Assembly (NCBI RefSeq): GCF_001968815.1 | Contig: NZ_MIEQ01000044.1 | Location: forward strand, 124,001-188,000 | DNA: 64,000 nucleotides | Reading direction: 5' to 3' | DNA from: Motiliproteus sp. MSK22-1 | GTDB taxonomy: Bacteria; Pseudomonadota; Gammaproteobacteria; Pseudomonadales; Balneatricaceae | In this document: positions 55,604 to 63,999 of the stretch, one piece after another | Position numbering within the stretch: position 1 is the first letter of the stretch | Layout of the letters: each line of letters opens with the position of its first letter | Program-made: the position numbers and the translations under genes | Notes under the pieces: generated by a model | The model's database searches: none | What the model was told of the DNA's origin: nothing | The model's input: the letters and a program-made list of their open reading frames with translations, nothing else

Positions 55604-56098
55604 TTAATCTCCTACCTTAATATGAACCAGACCCAGCTCTTTACCTGCAGCAATGGTGTAGTGTTGGGCCTTGTCACCCAATCGAATCTTTTGTTTAAAC
55701 AAGGTACGGTTTCCATGTTCCCGAACAGCCTCCAGGCAAAGTAAAAAGTCACCCAGAAGCGCTCTGCCTTCGTTGTCCTTACCATCCCAACTCAGGCGAT
55801 AACTGCCGGGCGGGCGGGTTGCACCGGTTACAGCATCCACCCCCTTGTCATAGCGTCCAGCCTTGCGCCACCAGCGGCGGATATCCTTCAGCCACTTTTT
55901 ATCGTCATACCAAATCGCCAAAGTACTGAACGCTCTGCGATCACCCTGGCGTTCCACCCATACCGCCACATAAGGGCGTTTATACTGCCCACTCTTGATG
56001 ACCGGTAGTTGCAGCTCTACATTGACCGTTTCAGCCTGCACACCAACGGTCATTAACCAACTGCCAAACAGTGCAGATAACGCCCATTTCAGTTTCAT
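55604..56098 (-). CDS. DUF2271-domain periplasmic protein
   Basis: A 164-aa exported protein from ATG 56098, which has GAGGAAAATA directly upstream; the in-frame ATG 12 bp earlier is less likely. After the signal peptide (ending GVQA) it shows the DUF2271 pattern: PYVAVWVERQGDRRAFSTLAIWYDDKKWLKDIRRWW, DAVTGATRPPGSYRLSWDGKDNEGRAL. Families of this type accompany PepSY and DUF4198 proteins in metal and haem uptake loci. The role is unknown. It is followed at 2 bp by the DUF4198 gene. Confidence 0.86.
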   Translation of the reverse strand: MKLKWALSALFGSWLMTVGVQAETVNVELQLPVIKSGQYKRPYVAVWVERQGDRRAFSTLAIWYDDKKWLKDIRRWWRKAGRYDKGVDAVTGATRPPGSYRLSWDGKDNEGRALLGDFLLCLEAVREHGNRTLFKQKIRLGDKAQHYTIAAGKELGLVHIKVGD

Positions 56099-56134
56099 TA
56101 TTTTCCTCATTCAGCTTTTAGCTGTGCGATGCAA

Positions 56135-56770
56135 TCAGCCCTTCAGTACCCACAAATACCCGGTCGCCATGATTGCCATACCGAGCCCGCTGATATAAAG
56201 CAGTCTTTGTCGGCGTTTTTTCTGTGGCAGTACCAACCAAAGTCCGGTCAATGTGAATAACAACATCAGCAATGCCGATATATCGATAAAAACGCGCCAG
56301 ACCGTTCCGCTGTATCGCCCCATATGCAGATCGTTAAGTATTGCGATGACACCATAGTCCTGATTTTCCAGTACAAGAACTCCCGTCGCAGGCTGTACTT
56401 CTACCAAGCTATAGCCTCCCGGACGCTTCATATCGATCAGCAGCAGCTGTTCATCGGTCTGCCAGTCATAACTGACTTCAACGCCATATATTCCCTGACT
56501 TGTACGCAGCCATTCACGCATATGAACAGCCTGTGACAGAGGGTCCTGATACCAGGCTTCAGAATCCTGAAGAACCGCAGGCAACAGCAACTCCTGTACC
56601 TGCAAAGCCGGAGGATCAGGGAGCCAGTCTCGGTGATTCAGCGTCAAACCCGTGACAGTAAAAAACAGCATAATCAACAGCATTAACATCGATGTGTAAA
56701 TGTGTAGTAACCGCGCAATACGGTTTAATCGATTGGCTTTTATTTGCTTTGACTTACCTGGAACGTTCAA
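56135..56770 (-). CDS. Short PepSY-associated membrane protein
   Basis: A 211-aa inner-membrane protein with an N-terminal helix (TSMLMLLIMLFFTVTGLTL), a periplasmic PepSY-like region (about residues 70-150) and two C-terminal helices. Conserved histidines appear in LLHIYTSML and NLHMGRY-like NDLHMGRYSG, as in the PepSY-TM family. It is probably a haem- or metal-linked redox or assembly protein in the outer-membrane receptor pathway. The start is TTG at 56770 with GGAAT upstream; a start at the downstream ATG (MLMLLIML) would leave it without its basic N-terminus. Receptor gene lies 92 bp upstream, with a hairpin between. Confidence 0.84.
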   Translation of the reverse strand: MNVPGKSKQIKANRLNRIARLLHIYTSMLMLLIMLFFTVTGLTLNHRDWLPDPPALQVQELLLPAVLQDSEAWYQDPLSQAVHMREWLRTSQGIYGVEVSYDWQTDEQLLLIDMKRPGGYSLVEVQPATGVLVLENQDYGVIAILNDLHMGRYSGTVWRVFIDISALLMLLFTLTGLWLVLPQKKRRQRLLYISGLGMAIMATGYLWVLKG

Positions 56771-56809
56771 ACTCTATTCCGTTTTCTTGTGCTTAAGACC
56801 AGATAAAGC

Positions 56810-56827
56810 GGCACCCGCAGGGGTGCC
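56810..56827 (-). terminator. Hairpin between the TonB receptor and the PepSY gene
   Basis: On the minus strand GGCACCC pairs with GGGTGCC around a 4-nt loop and is followed by GCTTTATC. It may attenuate transcription from the receptor into the downstream genes. Confidence 0.5.
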
Positions 56828-56862
56828 CCTATCCATCACTTTTCCGAAAGGGGGAGAAAAGA

Positions 56863-58833
56863 TCAGAATGCGTAAGAAGCAGACAACTTGATATTACGTC
56901 CTGGCTCATAGTCATTCAGATGCAGAGCCCCAAACACAGGATGATTAGCATCACCAATTCGGGATGCATGAGAGGTGTAATATTCGTCAAACACGTTTTC
57001 AATACCGGCAGTCAGAGTTAAACCCTCTATTGCGGCAGGAGTCCAGCGGGCAGAAATACTGTGGACATCGTATTCAGGTTTATCGTAAAACTCTTCTTCC
57101 AGAGTCACCAGAGCTGTCCAGTTTAAAGTCACTCCCTGCTCGGGAATCCGGTAATCCAGACCCACGGCAATACTGTCTCCGACCTGGCGACCCAATGGGG
57201 TCCCCGTCTGCTGATTTTCTGATTCAGAATGCGCATAACTCAAGCGTGCATCAAAATTCCCTTTGCTCAATGCTATAGCAGCCTCATAACCATCCATATC
57301 ATAATCACCCACATTTTCCAGGCTGCCACTATTACCTTCATCATCAATGTAGTTCTCTATTTCACCGGTATAGAGGGTGAAGCTGGCGTTCAAACGATCC
57401 AGACCCGCGATACCACGGCGCTGATAGCTGATGCCAACCTCATGATTAACACCGGTAGAAGCCTCAAGATCAGGATTAACGGTCAGTGCTTTAGCTCCCG
57501 CTCCGGTAAACACTTCAGAAAGGTTTGGACCTTTAAACAACTGGGTACTGCTGGCGCGTACGGTGACAAAGTCAGTTAACGGATATTCTGCGGCCAGCCC
57601 CCAGGTGGTATCGGTAAAAGTACGATCATTGGCGGCTGTATCCAGTTTATAGCGGTTGTAGCGAATTCCCGGGGTAACTGTCAGGCCGTTGGAAAAACTG
57701 ATAACGTCCTCAATAAACAGCGCAGCAGAGTCAGCTTCTTCCCTGCCAAACTTGATCCCATCAAACTTTACCAGAGTCTTCTGATTATAAATTTCCGTGC
57801 CGTAGCGCAAGGTATGAGTCAACTCCCCCTGATCCATAACCGTCTCTGCCAGTAGATTCAGCCCGACATGCTCTGATTCACCTTCTCTAATCGTATGGGC
57901 AACGGGGCGTGAGGAACCATCGGACAAGTAATTGCGCCACAGAGTCATAGTATTTTGGTACAGAGTAGCCCGCAGACTGATCGTATCCCCTTTATCCAGT
58001 TCATAGGTCAGAGTCCTGGTCTCGCGATCAAACTCAGTGGGATACACGCGCGCGCCACTAATCGAAGCATTTGTAGCGACTCCCATATCAGGACGTGGCG
58101 CGTAGTTGCCTTCATCTGCGTATTTGTCATAACCAAATTCAATACGATTCTCATCGTTCACGGCAAAACCAAACTTTAATAAGCCGTTTTTAATATCACC
58201 GTCATTGCCCAGTGTTTCCTGAGCGCTCCCGTCTTCCGGGTTGTTACGGGTAACCCCATTGATATATGCCAGCACATCAAGAGTATCTGTCAGTTGGCCA
58301 TAACCGCTAAAGGAATAACTGTGGTAATCATTATTTGCATAACTGGCATGGATACGTGCTCCAAACTTTTTCCCGGGCTCCAGCAAATCTTTTGCATCTT
58401 TGGTCTCAAAAGCAACGCCCCCTGCCAACCCCCCGTTCAGCACAGAGTTTGTACCGACTTGAATATCAACCGCCTTAAGAATATCTGCGTTAATCAGTAG
58501 ATTACCTGCATGGTGATACATAAAGTTGTTTTGCCGGGCACCATCAATAGTCACCTCAAGGTCAAGATCCTGAAACCCTCGGATATTAATGCGCTGGTTT
58601 AACGAATGAGCGCCACCAATATCAACCCCAGGCTGATCTCGCAACAAATCACTAAGATGATCTGCCTGCTTTAATTCGATATCCGCATCATCTAACATCA
58701 ACGAAGAGTTATTCACTGCCGTACCCCAAATCTGCACGGGCTCTCCTTCACTGACCTCAGTCGCCCACACCTGGTTTGCCATACTAATGGCCAAAGCCAG
58801 CGGAAATTGTTTAAAGCAAAGGTAACTTTTCAT
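56863..58833 (-). CDS. TonB-dependent receptor of the haemoglobin/transferrin-like type
   Basis: A 656-aa outer-membrane transporter with signal peptide (ending WA-TEVSEGEPV). The plug has LRDQPGVDIGGAHSLNQRINIRGFQDLDLEVTIDGARQNN and LNGGLAGGVAFETKDAKDLL, which match the haemoglobin/transferrin/lactoferrin receptor pattern. The usual FRAP box is replaced by LFKGPNLSEVFTG. It ends with a C-terminal phenylalanine. It differs from haem receptors in the FRAP/NPDL region, so the true ligand is uncertain; its neighbours suggest a metal other than or in addition to iron. A Fur box and direct GTAAA repeats lie upstream. Confidence 0.9.
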   Translation of the reverse strand: MKSYLCFKQFPLALAISMANQVWATEVSEGEPVQIWGTAVNNSSLMLDDADIELKQADHLSDLLRDQPGVDIGGAHSLNQRINIRGFQDLDLEVTIDGARQNNFMYHHAGNLLINADILKAVDIQVGTNSVLNGGLAGGVAFETKDAKDLLEPGKKFGARIHASYANNDYHSYSFSGYGQLTDTLDVLAYINGVTRNNPEDGSAQETLGNDGDIKNGLLKFGFAVNDENRIEFGYDKYADEGNYAPRPDMGVATNASISGARVYPTEFDRETRTLTYELDKGDTISLRATLYQNTMTLWRNYLSDGSSRPVAHTIREGESEHVGLNLLAETVMDQGELTHTLRYGTEIYNQKTLVKFDGIKFGREEADSAALFIEDVISFSNGLTVTPGIRYNRYKLDTAANDRTFTDTTWGLAAEYPLTDFVTVRASSTQLFKGPNLSEVFTGAGAKALTVNPDLEASTGVNHEVGISYQRRGIAGLDRLNASFTLYTGEIENYIDDEGNSGSLENVGDYDMDGYEAAIALSKGNFDARLSYAHSESENQQTGTPLGRQVGDSIAVGLDYRIPEQGVTLNWTALVTLEEEFYDKPEYDVHSISARWTPAAIEGLTLTAGIENVFDEYYTSHASRIGDANHPVFGALHLNDYEPGRNIKLSASYAF

Positions 58834-58860
58834 CTATCATCCCAAAAATCAAATACTAAT

Positions 58861-58879
58861 GCGAATTATTATCATTGTA
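58861..58879. promoter_or_regulatory. Fur box upstream of the second TonB receptor gene
   Basis: The reverse complement TACAATGATAATAATTCGC matches the Fur consensus at 14 of 19 positions, with a further TTATCATTT half-site at 58881-58889. It lies 28-46 bp before the receptor ATG. Zur sites can look partly similar, so the regulator is not certain. Confidence 0.65.
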
Positions 58880-58907
58880 TTTATCATTTATAGAAATGAA
58901 TAGATAA

Positions 58908-58922
58908 TTTACATTCTTTACA
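58908..58922 (-). promoter_or_regulatory. CpxR/OmpR-like direct repeat between kinase and receptor genes
   Basis: On the minus strand GTAAA-GAAT-GTAAA, a direct repeat with 4-bp spacing, lies about 75-90 bp upstream of the receptor start. It resembles the GTAAA-N4-8-GTAAA recognition pattern of CpxR-type regulators and is a candidate target of the response regulator encoded at 60279. Confidence 0.42.
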
Positions 58923-58935
58923 CAAAGGAATAACA

Positions 58936-60282
58936 CTAGCTAAGGTTAGGAATCTCAATCACGACACATAAACCCGAAGGCTTGTTTTGACGCGCAAACA
59001 CCTTCCCACCAATGGCTTCTATCTGACGTTGCACCAACGCCAACCCCAATCCAAAACCACCGCCTTCACGCGACCTGGCTTTATCTGTACGAAAGAATGG
59101 CTCAAAAATCTGCTCCAGCTGCATTTCCGTAACCCCTTGCCCCAGGTCCAGTACTTCCAGTCGGTACCACCCTTCTGGATTCGGTCTACAGCGCACCGTT
59201 ACCTCAGAGCCTGCCGGGGAATATTTCAAAGCATTACGTAAAACATTTTCTATACTCTGTGCTAATGCTCTTTGGTTACTGTTGTTCAGTGGACAGTCTG
59301 CCGGGTAAAGTCGGGTAAGGGTATGCTCAGGATATTCGAAACTGGCATCCTCACAGAGCAGGTCCAGCAAGATAGACAGATTAAAGTGATCCCTACAGGT
59401 CACCTCAGGTTCCGCATTCAACCATGCCAGCGTTAAAGCGTCGCTCACCAGAATATTCATCAGCTCAACCTCTTTACCCAGACGAGGCATCAGTTCCTGG
59501 CTATCCCTGACACCCCGCCGATAAAGATCCAACGCCAGTTCAATCCGGGTCAGCGAGGTACGCAACTCGTGAGAGAGATCTCCCAGCAGGTGTCGCTGTG
59601 TATTCACCAGTTTCTGAATACGGTCGGCCATGCTGTCAAACGAGCTGGCCAGCTGAGTGATCTCATCACGACGCCGAGCCGATAATTCAGGCTGCACACG
59701 GGCACTAAGATCACCAGCAGCGAACTTCATGGTACCTCGGTTGAGAGCTTCCAATGGTTTCATTAAATAGCGATAAAGCAGCCAACAGAATAACAACAAC
59801 AGTATTGAAGGTATGACAAGGGTTAAAAGATGATGTACAACTGAGGTGTTTGGTCTGGGATGCATCGCAGCAGGGAGCTCAACCACAAATGAATAGCCTT
59901 CCTGCACCATTGGTATGCCGATCAATACCTTTGTCATAAATGGATGTATTGGCCAATCAACCCGGCGCTGAAAGCCCAGTTGATCTGCGAGTGATATCGG
60001 CAATGGAGACGCTGAAATCAGCTGCCCACCGGTGGTCTGAACAGCTGACCATACTGCCAGATCAGTGGCCACTTGCCGAGTCAGTTGCACCATGGCCTGA
60101 GGTCCGCTGCGCTGCGCATCGTTCGCCTTCGCGGCATAATCCAATAAACTTTGCTGATGCTCAATTTGCAACCGAGTCATGTGAACAGTGAGCTGTTGTG
60201 CCAGCTGATGAAGCGCCGAAAACATGATTAACGCACCAATCACCAGACTGACAACCATGCGCCAGAAAAAACGTCTGCTCAT
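58936..60282 (-). CDS. Sensor histidine kinase (OmpR-partner type)
   Basis: A 448-aa membrane kinase with an N-terminal helix, a periplasmic sensor of about 130 residues and a second helix (LLTLVIPSILLLLFCWLLY). A HAMP domain, HisKA box LLGDLSHELRTSLTRIELAL, N-box NVLRNALKYSP and G-boxes DLGQGV and GGGFGLGLAL follow. Layout matches CpxA/PfeS-type kinases. The start overlaps the response regulator stop by ATGA. Periplasmic ligand unknown. It is transcribed with the TonB2 energising genes, which suggests sensing of metal or receptor status. Confidence 0.93.
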   Translation of the reverse strand: MSRRFFWRMVVSLVIGALIMFSALHQLAQQLTVHMTRLQIEHQQSLLDYAAKANDAQRSGPQAMVQLTRQVATDLAVWSAVQTTGGQLISASPLPISLADQLGFQRRVDWPIHPFMTKVLIGIPMVQEGYSFVVELPAAMHPRPNTSVVHHLLTLVIPSILLLLFCWLLYRYLMKPLEALNRGTMKFAAGDLSARVQPELSARRRDEITQLASSFDSMADRIQKLVNTQRHLLGDLSHELRTSLTRIELALDLYRRGVRDSQELMPRLGKEVELMNILVSDALTLAWLNAEPEVTCRDHFNLSILLDLLCEDASFEYPEHTLTRLYPADCPLNNSNQRALAQSIENVLRNALKYSPAGSEVTVRCRPNPEGWYRLEVLDLGQGVTEMQLEQIFEPFFRTDKARSREGGGFGLGLALVQRQIEAIGGKVFARQNKPSGLCVVIEIPNLS

Positions 60283-61010
60283 TGATAGCGATATCCCTTG
60301 CCTCGCACTGTTTTGATCAAACGCTTCTCCGGTGCCAGGGTTGCTAATTTGGCACGCAAGTTACTGATATGCATGTCCAGACTTCGCTCATAACGACTGA
60401 AGGGCTTGCTCAACACCAACTGATAAAGATAGGGTTTTGAAAGAGTCTCATCACGGTGACTGATTAATACGCGCAACAGATCGAATTCAATCGGAGTCAG
60501 CTCAGCCTTTTGCCTGCCATAGAACACAGCCAAGTCACGAGACTCCAATCTCAGGCCATCTTCTTCAACCAGGGCGCCCGGCTGCCGACTCGGTGTCATT
60601 TTCATACTACGACGTAGCAAAGCCTCGACCCGCAATAGCAGCTCGGTCATATTGAAAGGCTTGGGAAGATAATCATCCGCCCCACCGCAAAAGCCCGCAA
60701 TACGGTCCTGTTCAGCACCGCAGGCTGTCAGCATCATCACCGGTGTATCTTTATATTTTCGCAACCGCTGTAATACTTCCAGCCCATCCAACTCCGGTAA
60801 CAATCTATCCAGCAAGATAAGATGAAATGACGAGTTGATCGCCGCTGTCAGGCCTTCTCTGCCGTTAAAACATTGCTGAATATGATAACCGGTGGGACCT
60901 AAGACATCCGCCAGCATATCACTGACGGTCTGATCATCTTCAATCAATAATATACGCGCAGTCTGGAATGACTTCTGGCCGATATTCATGTTGCAGTCGA
61001 TGGCGCTCAT
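60279..61010 (-). CDS. OmpR-family response regulator
   Basis: A 243-aa DNA-binding response regulator from ATG 61010 (AGGGGG upstream; a longer in-frame start at 61043 overlaps the TPR gene). The receiver domain has LLIEDD and phospho-acceptor in LILLDRLLPELDG, with LPKPF. The C-terminal winged helix shows ELTPIEFDLLRVL, SRYERSLDMHISNLRAKL and IKTVRGKGYRY. It overlaps the kinase start by ATGA and follows the TPR gene by 7 bp. A GTAAA repeat upstream of the TonB receptor is a candidate binding site. Confidence 0.94.
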   Translation of the reverse strand: MSAIDCNMNIGQKSFQTARILLIEDDQTVSDMLADVLGPTGYHIQQCFNGREGLTAAINSSFHLILLDRLLPELDGLEVLQRLRKYKDTPVMMLTACGAEQDRIAGFCGGADDYLPKPFNMTELLLRVEALLRRSMKMTPSRQPGALVEEDGLRLESRDLAVFYGRQKAELTPIEFDLLRVLISHRDETLSKPYLYQLVLSKPFSRYERSLDMHISNLRAKLATLAPEKRLIKTVRGKGYRYQ

Positions 61011-61017
61011 GGCCCCC

Positions 61018-62223
61018 TCAGCTTGCTGAAACCGGCGAATCATTCGGATTGATTTGATCCAGATAACGCATCCAGCCGTTGGCAGTCGCTTTTATCTGAT
61101 TGTCGTTGGCGGCAATGGTGAGCGAACGTCGGGCTTGTTCATAGTTTTTAAGCTTAATACGGGCGATCCCCAGTAACAGCTGCAGTTGCGGCTGCTGACC
61201 CTGACCAGCCTTAATGGCTTGTAGCAATGTTCCCTGAGCGGCCTGCCAGTTCTGCAACTGAATTTGTATATGGGCGATCTGAGTCAAAGTTTTCTGGCTT
61301 GGAGCCAGACGGTTAAGCTTCGCTAAAACGCTCAGCGCACGCTGACTCTCACGTGCCTGAATCCAGCATTGACTTAATAACGCCAGATTCTTCTTATTTG
61401 CCGACAAAACACCTTTATCCATGCCCTGCTGAAGCACCTGACCGGCATAATACGGAATTGCCGCTTGCAGCATCATTTGAGCTAACAAACGATAGTCTCC
61501 CGCTTTGCGCAACAAGCCTCGCTCAAATCCTATGCGTTGATCAGCTAACGCAGATTTGGAGTCCCTGGCCTGTAGATGAAGGGAAACCAATTGACGCCAG
61601 TGGGCAGGGTTATCGGCATAGTGGCTGATCATTCTTTTCTGACCACGAATTGCCGCCTTCCACTGCTTAAGACGTATATGAGCAACCACTTTCAGCTGAT
61701 ACCAGCTTTCTGGTGCTATCTTGCGATGACTGATTGCCGCGTCGATCGGCTTGACCACTTTTGACCACTTTTCCAGCTGACTGTATGCCTGAGCCAGCAG
61801 CAGTTGATCATCGGCTTTAACTTTATTCGAAACCTCTTTCATCCAGTGCTCAAGATGAGTCGCACATGCCTGCCATTTTTCTTCTATGCAATTGAGCTGT
61901 GCCAGTGTGCGAACCAGATTGTTCTGCTGATCTTCCGGCAAGGCCTGCAGCTTATAAGCATCACCCAGGTGCCCTAACGCTTTACTATAATCTTCCCGCT
62001 GCAGCTCTACTTGCCCCAGGTTGTGGGACACCAACGCCCTGGCATAGTCACTGCGAACCTGACTCCTGGCCAGCATCAGCTGTTTATGTGCCGCAGTATA
62101 TTGTTCGGATTCGATGAACTTGAAAGCTTTTATCAGTAGTTGATATTCACGCTGTGAAAGTTGAGTGTCCGCGCTGGCCGTCAGTGGCAACAGCAGGAAT
62201 ACAGCGATAAGAAATTGACGCAT
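61018..62223 (-). CDS. TPR-repeat periplasmic protein of the TonB2 system
   Basis: A 401-aa exported protein (signal peptide MRQFLIAVFLLLPLTASA from ATG 62223, with GGAGAAG upstream) that is mostly tetratricopeptide repeats. Helical pairs recur about every 34 residues, e.g. ALVSHNLGQVELQREDYSKALGHLGDA, LLLAQAYSQLEKWSKVV and LQLLLGIARIKLKNYEQARRSL. Vibrio-type TonB2 operons end with a similar TPR gene that supports function of the energising complex. It starts 2 bases after the tonB stop. Its exact partner is unknown. Confidence 0.86.
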   Translation of the reverse strand: MRQFLIAVFLLLPLTASADTQLSQREYQLLIKAFKFIESEQYTAAHKQLMLARSQVRSDYARALVSHNLGQVELQREDYSKALGHLGDAYKLQALPEDQQNNLVRTLAQLNCIEEKWQACATHLEHWMKEVSNKVKADDQLLLAQAYSQLEKWSKVVKPIDAAISHRKIAPESWYQLKVVAHIRLKQWKAAIRGQKRMISHYADNPAHWRQLVSLHLQARDSKSALADQRIGFERGLLRKAGDYRLLAQMMLQAAIPYYAGQVLQQGMDKGVLSANKKNLALLSQCWIQARESQRALSVLAKLNRLAPSQKTLTQIAHIQIQLQNWQAAQGTLLQAIKAGQGQQPQLQLLLGIARIKLKNYEQARRSLTIAANDNQIKATANGWMRYLDQINPNDSPVSAS

Positions 62224-62224
62224 T

Positions 62225-62899
62225 CTACTTCTCCAACTTAAATTCCAGTTCCTGCCTTGCTTTAAACGGCACTGGCTGACCATTGATCATACGGACCTTA
62301 AATCGCCAGCGCTGAATGGCGCGTAAAACCACCTTGTCGAATACACCCGGCGGAGTTGACTCAACGACAATCACCGAGCCTGATTTCACCGAACCCGCCT
62401 CAGTCACGGTGAATTCCACAACAACCCGACCCTGCTGTCGTCGCCGCAAAGCACGTTGCGGGTAACGCGGAGGCACCCTACTCAACACGGTGGGATTGGT
62501 ATCCATCGTCATGGTCGGTGCTGGCGTAGGCACAGGCGTGGGAGCGGGTGTCGGCATCGACAGACTGTGCAAGGTTGGCGACAAAGCTACCTCAACCCCC
62601 ATATTGATATCCGGTACTTTTACGCTCGGTAACGTTGTGCTGATCTTTGCGCTGTTCTGTGGCAGCACCTGAGGGATCTCGGGCTGCTGTTGCTCAACCA
62701 GTTCCTCAGGTTCGGGTGGAAGCTGGCGCTTACGTAATTCAACTTTGGTCTCCTGCCGCACCATCAGGAAATCCAGGCTGGGATTTAGCTGCTTTTCCTG
62801 CGCCAGTTGATTACCGGAGCTGGTCATCAGCGCCAGCAGGTAAAACAGCAACAGTGCAAAACACAACGCCAGCGGTGTCGCGAAAAACATTCGCACCAT
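62225..62899 (-). CDS. tonB: TonB2-type energy transducer
   Basis: A 224-aa inner-membrane protein with N-terminal helix (FFATPLALCFALLLFYLLALM), a proline-rich spacer (PTPAPTPVPTPAPT, about 115-130) and the TonB C-terminal domain (PRYPQRALRRRQQGRVVVEFTV, then VVLRAIQRWRFKV). It resembles the shorter TonB2 branch. It shares a TAATG junction with exbD. It should power receptors with the proton motive force, naturally the one encoded at 56863. Confidence 0.93.
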   Translation of the reverse strand: MVRMFFATPLALCFALLLFYLLALMTSSGNQLAQEKQLNPSLDFLMVRQETKVELRKRQLPPEPEELVEQQQPEIPQVLPQNSAKISTTLPSVKVPDINMGVEVALSPTLHSLSMPTPAPTPVPTPAPTMTMDTNPTVLSRVPPRYPQRALRRRQQGRVVVEFTVTEAGSVKSGSVIVVESTPPGVFDKVVLRAIQRWRFKVRMINGQPVPFKARQELEFKLEK

Positions 62900-63312
62900 T
62901 AGCGCACACCTGTCTGAGTCGCTACGGTGTATTGCACTTTCGCCAGTCGCAGCTGATCAATCACGCTAACGAGCTGCCCGGTACTGGACTCCTCATCTGC
63001 CTGCACCACTACGTTGATCTCGGACTGTTCACTACGCAGCCGCTCAATTGCCGGACGCACCATCCGCAGATCCAGCTGTTTTCGATCCAGCCATATCTCG
63101 TCATCAGCAGAGATTGCCACCAGAATCGCCGTTTTACTTTTCGATTCGCTGGATTGTGCACTCGGTCGATTTACATCAATACCCGACTCACGGACAAAAG
63201 AGGTAGAAACGATAAAGAAAATCAGCATGATGAAAACGACATCCAACATGGGTGTCATATTAATTTCAGCATCTTCTTGCTGTGGCGATAGATTCAGACG
63301 CTGGCGCATCAC
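62899..63312 (-). CDS. exbD: ExbD-type proton channel subunit
   Basis: A 137-aa protein with one membrane helix. The sequence EINMTPMLDVVFIMLIFFIVSTSF contains the conserved aspartate (D24) that carries protons. The periplasmic domain follows (RMVRPAIERLRSEQSEINVVVQAD). Start is GTG at 63312 or the adjacent ATG at 63309, overlapping the exbB stop. It forms the proton-conducting complex with ExbB. Confidence 0.94.
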   Translation of the reverse strand: MMRQRLNLSPQQEDAEINMTPMLDVVFIMLIFFIVSTSFVRESGIDVNRPSAQSSESKSKTAILVAISADDEIWLDRKQLDLRMVRPAIERLRSEQSEINVVVQADEESSTGQLVSVIDQLRLAKVQYTVATQTGVR

Positions 63313-63857
63313 TGCACTCCTTGGTTCTGGCTCAACATCAGACGCAGTTTCTGACGTTCGCCGTCAGACCAGCGAGACAGCCGGTTATGAAACAGCAACC
63401 CGGCAACGGCGACAGCCATCCCGGTCATCGTCGGAAAAGTAGCGCTGGCAACCCCTGCGGCCATCAACCGTGGATTACCCGTGCCATAAAGAGCAAGACT
63501 ATCGAACACCTGGATCATTCCCGTCACTGTTCCCAACAGGCCAATCAGCGGACAAAGAGTAATCAGATTTTTAATCAGCGCAAACTGATCCTTCAATGCC
63601 AGATCCAACTCGCAAAACAAACTGAGTTTTTTGACAGCCAGAGGCTCTGCATTCAGTGCAGATAATATTTGCAGCTTTCGTCCTGGATAGCTGAAAAAGC
63701 GATACAGAAGCCGCTCAAGAATCAGCACGAACATCAGAAAACTGACGGCCAGGATCAAATAAAGCACCCAACCTCCTGTCTGAAAGAACTGCCCCAGGGC
63801 AAATAACCAGTCATCCACTCTCAGCAACTCAGGCAGCACGATCAAACGCCTTATCAC
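63309..63857 (-). CDS. exbB: ExbB2-type (MotA/TolQ/ExbB) subunit
   Basis: A 182-aa three-helix membrane protein. The TolQ/ExbB signature appears in LITLCPLIGLLGTVTGMIQVFDSL and AAGVASATFPTMTGMAVAVAGLLFHN. Residues about 20-50 form the first helix. The GTG at 63857 overlaps the 3' end of ttpC by 29 bp; a second GTG at 63818 would give a start inside MDDW and shorten the N-terminus, so the start is not settled. It is part of the TtpC-ExbB2-ExbD2-TonB2 operon. Confidence 0.92.
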   Translation of the reverse strand: MIRRLIVLPELLRVDDWLFALGQFFQTGGWVLYLILAVSFLMFVLILERLLYRFFSYPGRKLQILSALNAEPLAVKKLSLFCELDLALKDQFALIKNLITLCPLIGLLGTVTGMIQVFDSLALYGTGNPRLMAAGVASATFPTMTGMAVAVAGLLFHNRLSRWSDGERQKLRLMLSQNQGVQ

Positions 63858-63999
63858 TCAGATTCTGCTCTTGCGGTATATCAGCCAAAACCCCAAGACT
63901 CTTTTCCTGCAAAATCTGAGTCAAGCGACGACCTCGCGCAACCAGAAAGCTGTGGCTGAATAACAGCGGGATCGCAACAACCAAACCCAACACCGTTGT
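63829..63999 (-). CDS. TtpC-like MotA/TolQ/ExbB protein (C-terminal end only)
   Basis: The window edge cuts this gene. The last 56 codons read TTVLGLVVAIPLLFSHSFLV, then ARGRRLTQILQEKSLGVLAD, ending SDKAFDRAA and a stop at 63829-63831. The hydrophobic helix with VAIPLLFSHSFL is the C-terminus of TtpC, the larger ExbB-like protein found only in TonB2 systems. It overlaps the start of exbB. The remaining N-terminal part lies outside the window. Confidence 0.82.
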   Translation of the reverse strand, partial: TTVLGLVVAIPLLFSHSFLVARGRRLTQILQEKSLGVLADIPQEQNLSDKAFDRAA

